DNA of 10,115 nt from CAZWFW01 sp964633445. GTDB taxonomy: Archaea; Undinarchaeota; CAZWFW01. The position numbers and the translations under genes are program-made. Numbering within the stretch: position 1 is the stretch's first letter; each line of letters begins with the position of its first letter. Of the stretch, positions 6,821 to 10,115 are shown in pieces. Where the stretch lies: positions 1-10,115 of the forward strand of contig CAZWFW010000039.1 in NCBI GenBank assembly GCA_964633445.1. The letters run 5' to 3'. A model generated the notes under the pieces. That model was not told the origin of the DNA, did no database searches, and saw only the letters and a list, made by a program, of their open reading frames with translations.

Positions 6821-7741
6821 ATGAGCATAAGAATGGTAGATATTTCGCCAAAAGAAGATGTTTTAAGAATTGCTATTGCCAAGGGTAAAATATCCCTGAA
6901 AAGGGAAACTATAGAGGCAATAAAGAAAAATAGAGTAGAAAAAGGAGATGTATTGACTACTGCACAGATAGCTGCGATAAATGCAGCAAAGCGATGCTAT
7001 GAAATTATTCCCCTATGCCATCCTATTCCCATTACTAATATTGACATAAATTTTGAAATCAGGGAGGATAAAATCGTTGCTGAAGCCAAAGTTAAAGCCT
7101 ATGCAAAGACTGGTGTGGAGATGGAAGCCTTAGTTGCTGTTACTACAGCATTACTAACAATTTGGGATATGGTTAAAAGCTTAGAGAAAGAAGATGGGCA
7201 ATATCCCCATGCAAAGATTGGCAGTGTTAGAGTTGTAGAAAAAATAAAACTCTGCCCAAAAAAGGAACACGAAGCAGAATTTAAAGGCACTATAGATTTT
7301 GGTATATTAACAGTTTCTACATCACGATATAAAGAAAAAGCTAAGGATCCTTCAGGTGATTTTTTAGCAGAATTCTTTAATGCAAAGGCCAGAGGTATTG
7401 TGCCAGATAACAGGGAAAAAATAAAGAAGGAAGTCTTAAAGTTATTGAACAGTGTGGATGTGCTGATAATTACTGGAGGTACGGGAATTGCTAAGGATGA
7501 TGTCACTACTGAGGCATGTAGAGAGTTATTTGATAAAGAAATAGAAGGTTTTGGCGAATTATTTAGGATGCTAAGTTACAAGGAAGTAGGCACTGCAAGC
7601 ATGCTTAGCAGAGCTACTGCGGGTATCATTGGCAATAAGGTTGTTTTTTGCTTACCTGGATCATTAAATGCTTGCAAACTTGGCGCTAAATTAATTGAAA
7701 GTGAAGCAAGGCATATTCTTGCTTTGATAAGGAAAAATTAA
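6821..7741 (+). CDS. moaCB: Bifunctional molybdenum cofactor biosynthesis protein MoaC-MoaB
   Basis: The 306-residue protein fuses two molybdenum cofactor enzymes. Residues ~1-148 are MoaC, cyclic pyranopterin monophosphate synthase: C66-H67-P68 in IPLCHPIP, TGVEMEAL with E100 and E102, and IWDMVK with D116 and K119 are the family's signature and active-site residues. Residues ~155-306 are MoaB/MogA-like, the molybdopterin adenylyltransferase family: DFGILTVSTSR at the domain start, DPSG, TGGTG (218-222), then GFGELFRMLSYKEVG and LPGSLNA. MoaC normally has a longer N-terminus before MVDVS; here only four residues precede it. In archaea MoaB is thought to replace MogA in adenylating molybdopterin. 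No other moa/moe gene is visible. A broken copy of its first ~38 codons lies at 6285-6400. Confidence 0.95.
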   Translation: MSIRMVDISPKEDVLRIAIAKGKISLKRETIEAIKKNRVEKGDVLTTAQIAAINAAKRCYEIIPLCHPIPITNIDINFEIREDKIVAEAKVKAYAKTGVEMEALVAVTTALLTIWDMVKSLEKEDGQYPHAKIGSVRVVEKIKLCPKKEHEAEFKGTIDFGILTVSTSRYKEKAKDPSGDFLAEFFNAKARGIVPDNREKIKKEVLKLLNSVDVLIITGGTGIAKDDVTTEACRELFDKEIEGFGELFRMLSYKEVGTASMLSRATAGIIGNKVVFCLPGSLNACKLGAKLIESEARHILALIRKN

Positions 7742-7765
7742 TCTCGTAGGTTATCATCTAGAAAA

Positions 7766-7984
7766 CTATAAATTTTGAATTAAGGCTTCTTCCTTAAGAA
7801 GTTTGCTAGAGGTTATTAGAATAAATATTAGTGAAATTACTATGAGTATACTTCCTAAATCTATAAATACCCCATATTTGGCAGGAAAAGGGTAGCCAAA
7901 TAATGCAAATGGAATAGAAAGCAAAAAGTTACCTGTTATGCACGAAAATCCTGCTATTTTAAAACCAAAGTTTATCTCACTCAT
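7766..7984 (-). CDS. Small two-helix membrane protein
   Basis: The 72-residue product starts MSEINFGFKIAG and has hydrophobic segments at about 8-25 and 33-57, then a charged end (SSKLLKEEALIQNL). I chose ATG 7984 because MSE matches the start of the upstream gene product and the ATG overlaps that gene's stop in ATGAGTGA. ATG 7996 (76 residues) is the alternative. The sequence follows the first ~75 residues of its neighbour: MSE, KI, IP, then VFIDLGSI against FFIELIIG, and KLLKEEA against EHLKKADA. It looks like a shortened tandem paralogue. It converges on moaC-moaB, 24 bases away. Function unknown. Confidence 0.6.
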   Translation of the reverse strand: MSEINFGFKIAGFSCITGNFLLSIPFALFGYPFPAKYGVFIDLGSILIVISLIFILITSSKLLKEEALIQNL

Positions 7985-8333
7985 TCGAATCAACATTATG
8001 CTGAAAAGTATTATTCCTACTAAAACCTAGCAAATTTCCAATTAAAGGGTTAATTAAAAGACTAATCAGAAAACCTACAAGCCCTATTATTATTCCTACC
8101 TCTCCTATTTTATATTTTGCATCTGCTTTTTTTAAGTGTTCAGTTGCATTTAGAAAATAAATAACTCCTATAAGCCCTATTGCAATTTCCGTAAGCCCTA
8201 TTATGAGTTCTATAAAGAAACTAAACTCTATAAACTCTGTTATTTTTGAGAGTGGTATAATAAAAACTAACGACAACAATATAATTAATGCGCCTATTTT
8301 CAATTTTCTCAAGCCTTCTACAAGCTCACTCAT
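7977..8333 (-). CDS. Small membrane protein, unknown function
   Basis: The 118-residue product has a short amphipathic start (MSELVEGLRKLKIG), then three hydrophobic segments at about 13-30, 36-62 and 78-102, and a polar tail (SRNNTFQHNVDSNE). The start and helix pattern recall archaeal DUF973-type membrane proteins, but this is only an impression. It overlaps the downstream small gene by eight bases, so translation is likely coupled and the two products may act together. A TATA-like TTTATAAT sits about 30 bases before the ATG (near 8359-8366 on the other strand). The 14 bases across its start codon are identical to those at the start of the 6412-6786 gene. Confidence 0.65.
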   Translation of the reverse strand: MSELVEGLRKLKIGALIILLSLVFIIPLSKITEFIEFSFFIELIIGLTEIAIGLIGVIYFLNATEHLKKADAKYKIGEVGIIIGLVGFLISLLINPLIGNLLGFSRNNTFQHNVDSNE

Positions 8334-8386
8334 TATAAACTAAATTTATTATTATTGATTATAAACAATTGATATAAAAATATTAG

Positions 8387-8729
8387 CTAAAAAGATTCTG
8401 TTAACTTATTGTTGGTATAACGTTCTTTCGCATTAAATTTGAGCGAGCGATGGTAGCCACATATCTCAACTCCAGCTTGTCCAGAATAACCTGTAGTTTA
8501 AGAGCGACTATTCCAAGTTTTCTTGAAATAGAGCCCTAAGTTATGTCAATATTAGTTATCCTGTTATAAGGAACAATTCCCGTATTTTTGAACTACACAC
8601 ATATTTCCATGTAATTTCAATTTCATTTTCAGTAATTTTCAGTAAGCTTGTAAACAATCGTATCATATATTTCAGAATCCAGTATGCTATGAAAACAGAT
8701 AGCCAAAATTGGTATTGAAATACAAAGCG
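8387..8729 (-). pseudogene. Degraded PH-domain (YdbS/DUF304-like) membrane protein gene
   Basis: Three minus-strand frames together spell a bacterial-type PH-domain protein. Frame one (8729 to the TAA at 8558) has a hydrophobic helix, FWLSVFIAYWILKYMI, then LLKITENEIEITWK, like the family's '(Y/L)xITxxEIxxxxG' strand. Frame two reads GIVPYNRITNIDIT, then TAG at 8538 where the family usually has Gln, then GSISRKLGIVALKLQ. This matches the conserved IPYxRITNVDxxQGxxxRxxGIxxVxIQ pattern. Frame three continues TGYSGQAGVEI, the family's TAGYSGQAG hallmark, and ends at TAG 8389. At least two frameshifts plus one nonsense codon make it non-functional. It lies downstream of the 8785-9810 gene on the same strand. 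Such PH proteins are membrane proteins of uncertain role. Confidence 0.8.
8395..8414 (-). repeat. 20-bp repeat, copy at the end of the PH pseudogene
   Basis: The plus strand reads ATTCTGTTAACTTATTGTTG. Its exact reverse complement occurs at 9969-9988. On the minus strand this copy encodes NNKLTE, the end of the PH pseudogene's last frame. A looser match continues about 25 bases further (AAATTTAAT is present at nearly the same distance in both). Confidence 0.7.
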
Positions 8730-8761
8730 TTACTTCAAAACGGAGCGAAAAGCAACTGAAC

Positions 8762-8776
8762 AAAAAAGTAAAATTA
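8762..8776 (-). terminator. T-rich terminator of the DUF5667-like gene
   Basis: The minus strand reads TAATTTTACTTTTTT beginning about nine bases after the stop codon of the 8785-9810 gene, with a six-T run at its end. Archaeal transcription commonly ends at such oligo-T tracts without a hairpin. Confidence 0.4.
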
Positions 8777-8784
8777 GCAGTAAG

Positions 8785-9810
8785 TTACGGTCTTCCTCCT
8801 TGTCCAATTTTGGGTATTTCAGGTTGTTTTTCAGGTATTTCTGTTTCATTTGTTTTAAGCGGTATTTCAGGCGTTTCTGTCTCATTTATTTCTGGCACCT
8901 CTTCTGGTACTACCTTAGTTATATTTTTCTCTCTTTCTTCCTCTACAGGTATTGGGAGACTAGGTACTGGAAGTCCTCTTTCTTCCAAAGCCTTTATTGC
9001 AAATTCTCTACCAACTTTTGATACTTCTATTGCGCTTTGGATTGCAGCTTTTGCCTGCTCAGGAACTTTCTGCAAAACATCCTCCAAGACGGTTAAGTGT
9101 ATCGAAGTCGCGTTTGCAACTATTTCATAAACCTTTGACGGGTCTTTACCTGCTTGTTGTGAAATAGCAGCTATTTCCTCTCCGAATTTAACATATTTTT
9201 TATACTCTTCCACCGCTTCAGCAACCTCTTCAACATCTCCTCTCTCAGCGGCTTGTCTTGCCTTATTTATTCTTCCTTCAGCAATGTTCATAGCAATTTC
9301 AGCAGCCTTTTCTGGATTGACTGTAGCTAGCACTTTTAACGCCTCCTGATTACCTTTTATTGACCTTTCTTTTGCAGTAGAAATCTTGTCTTTTGCCTGC
9401 TCAGGAATCTGCTCTTGGGCTTTGTCTAAAATCTGTAAGTGTTGGGATGTAGCTGTAGCAACCAGCTCGGATAATTTTTCCTTTTTACTAGCTTCTTTCG
9501 CCAGAGAAGCTATTTTATTTGCCTCTCCTAATTTTTTCTCATAATCTTTTATGAGATTATCGATATATTCGGGCTTACCTTTCTCGGCCATTACCCTTGC
9601 TTCACTAAGTCTGAGTTCTGCATAGTAAAGTAGTTTCTTTACCTTTGCTGCTTCATCAAATGTAAAGAATAAGCTTATGGCTTCAAAAGCTCGCTTAAAC
9701 CCATAAAACCATGAATCAGGTGTTATTCCTGGTTCAGGAAGTTCTAATTCTTGAGCACCAACAGTACTAACAAAAGCCAACAAAATTAAGAATGTGTAGA
9801 TGAATTTCAT
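8785..9810 (-). CDS. Secreted DUF5667-like helical protein
   Basis: The 341-residue product starts with a signal peptide (MKFIYTFLILLAFVSTVGA, residues 1-19). PEPGITPDSWFYGFKRAFE, then LFFTFD and AELRLSEAR, are typical of DUF5667, a helical domain of secreted archaeal and bacterial proteins whose function is unknown. The helical part is duplicated: about 49-160 aligns with 162-275, including AEKG/AERG, ELVATATSQHL/EIVANATSIHL and IPEQAK/VPEQAK. The tail (278-341) is rich in Pro and Glu, with PEIP and NETE repeats and sequons at N296, N309 and N321 that archaeal N-glycosylation could use. I chose ATG 9810; a GTG at 9819 adds three residues. No C-terminal membrane anchor is visible. Probable role: cell-surface or secreted structural or binding protein. 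Confidence 0.85.
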   Translation of the reverse strand: MKFIYTFLILLAFVSTVGAQELELPEPGITPDSWFYGFKRAFEAISLFFTFDEAAKVKKLLYYAELRLSEARVMAEKGKPEYIDNLIKDYEKKLGEANKIASLAKEASKKEKLSELVATATSQHLQILDKAQEQIPEQAKDKISTAKERSIKGNQEALKVLATVNPEKAAEIAMNIAEGRINKARQAAERGDVEEVAEAVEEYKKYVKFGEEIAAISQQAGKDPSKVYEIVANATSIHLTVLEDVLQKVPEQAKAAIQSAIEVSKVGREFAIKALEERGLPVPSLPIPVEEEREKNITKVVPEEVPEINETETPEIPLKTNETEIPEKQPEIPKIGQGGRP

Positions 9811-9835
9811 CTTCTGCACTATAAATAATACTATG

Positions 9836-9857
9836 TTTAAATTATAAATATTTTTTT
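9836..9857 (-). promoter_or_regulatory. TATA-like promoter of the DUF5667-like gene
   Basis: The minus strand reads AAAAAAATATTTATAATTTA here, centred about 35 bases before ATG 9810 (26 before GTG 9819). A second AT-rich patch (TTATTTATAG, 9822-9831) is too close to the start to serve as the TATA box. Confidence 0.45.
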
Positions 9858-9968
9858 AACTGAGTATAAAACCTAGAATCCTAGAAATTCTTGAGAGATT
9901 GATTTGAGAGTAGATTTGTTTTCAATAAATCCGAGACGCAAAAATTTAATAGTTTTATTTTTATCTCA

Positions 9969-9988
9969 CAACAATAAGTTAACAGAAT
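9969..9988 (+). repeat. 20-bp repeat, intergenic copy
   Basis: CAACAATAAGTTAACAGAAT is the exact reverse complement of 8395-8414. It ends on the first two bases of a possible start codon (ATG 9987). Read in the pseudogene's frame it gives NNKLTE followed by WLKMKEPVNLQ and a stop, so it may be a fragment of a second PH-like 3' end instead of a promoter element. Confidence 0.65.
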
Positions 9989-10115
9989 GGCTAAAAATGA
10001 AAGAGCCTGTCAACCTACAATAATTTTCAAAGAAAAATTTACAAGAGAGCAAGATTTTTGTTTAACCCAAAGAAAAAGAAGCGCAAAGCTGTTGCAATAT
10101 GAGACAAAGCAAGCC
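9987..10115 (+). CDS. Possible 5' end of a gene running off the right edge
   Basis: From ATG 9987 a frame stays open for 43 codons to the window end (MAKNERACQP, later FKEKFTREQD). A TATA-like AAAAATTTAATA lies at about 9950-9961, a leaderless distance. I do not recognise the product. Another frame reads RFLFNPKKKKRKAVAI and a stop, which looks equally protein-like, so decayed coding sequence is also possible. The stretch 9820-9986 to its left otherwise holds only the leftward promoter and the 20-bp repeat. Confidence 0.25.
   Translation, partial: MAKNERACQPTIIFKEKFTREQDFCLTQRKRSAKLLQYETKQA

Noticed and set aside
7099..7506. A 135-codon minus-strand open frame opposite moaC-moaB
   Set aside because: It is antisense to the MoaC and MoaB signature residues and is explained by the real gene.
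8340..8784. Regulatory RNA or riboswitch in the long gap
   Set aside because: The PH-domain pseudogene accounts for most of the stretch, and I saw no recognisable RNA motif.
8800..9130. Two plus-strand open frames opposite the DUF5667-like tail
   Set aside because: Both are antisense to the repetitive Pro/Glu tail, giving Phe/Tyr- and Ser/Gly-rich strings typical of shadows of such repeats.
1..10115. CRISPR array, tRNA, rRNA, box C/D RNA, toxin-antitoxin pair or transposase gene
   Set aside because: I looked for regularly spaced repeats, tRNA-like TTCGA arms, C/D boxes in gaps and DDE or HUH motifs in the frames and saw none that held up.

Overview
The window looks like archaeal chromosomal DNA, AT-rich, from a probably thermophilic lineage. 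I base this on the gene families (an archaeal-type topoisomerase IA with C-terminal zinc fingers, PurT, a DUF5667-like secreted protein), on TATA-like boxes about 25-35 bases before several start codons, and on the near absence of Shine-Dalgarno sequences, which suggests leaderless or short-leader transcripts. I cannot name the species. A euryarchaeal relative (for example Archaeoglobi-like or Hadarchaea-like) is only a guess.

The left half is ordinary, well-preserved housekeeping sequence. purT (minus strand) is divergent from topA (plus strand). topA is followed by a gene for a membrane-anchored protein with a complete transglutaminase-type Cys-His-Asp triad.

The right half (about 5.57-8.79 kb) is different: it is small, duplicated and partly broken genes around one intact enzyme gene, a moaC-moaB fusion for molybdenum cofactor synthesis. 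To its left lies a degraded second copy of the first ~38 codons of moaC, together with a damaged paralogue of the membrane-protein gene that is divergent from moaC. This layout suggests an old tandem duplication of the divergent pair [membrane gene <-> moaC]. The space between the members of the older copy holds about 270 extra bases, including a ~148-bp inverted-repeat (MITE-like) element. To the right lie two overlapping genes for small membrane proteins that resemble each other, then a pseudogene of a bacterial-type PH-domain (YdbS/DUF304-like) membrane protein that can be read through two frameshifts and one stop.

The far right carries a gene for a secreted DUF5667-like helical protein with an internal duplication and a Pro/Glu-rich tail with N-glycosylation sequons. 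An intergenic stretch follows and may contain the start of another gene that runs off the edge. A 20-bp sequence at the end of the PH pseudogene recurs in inverted orientation just before that putative start, and a shorter version lies next to the moaC relic. No tRNA, rRNA, CRISPR array, transposase gene or replication origin was seen. I see no obvious new defence or biosynthetic system. The most notable content is the duplication and decay pattern around moaC-moaB.
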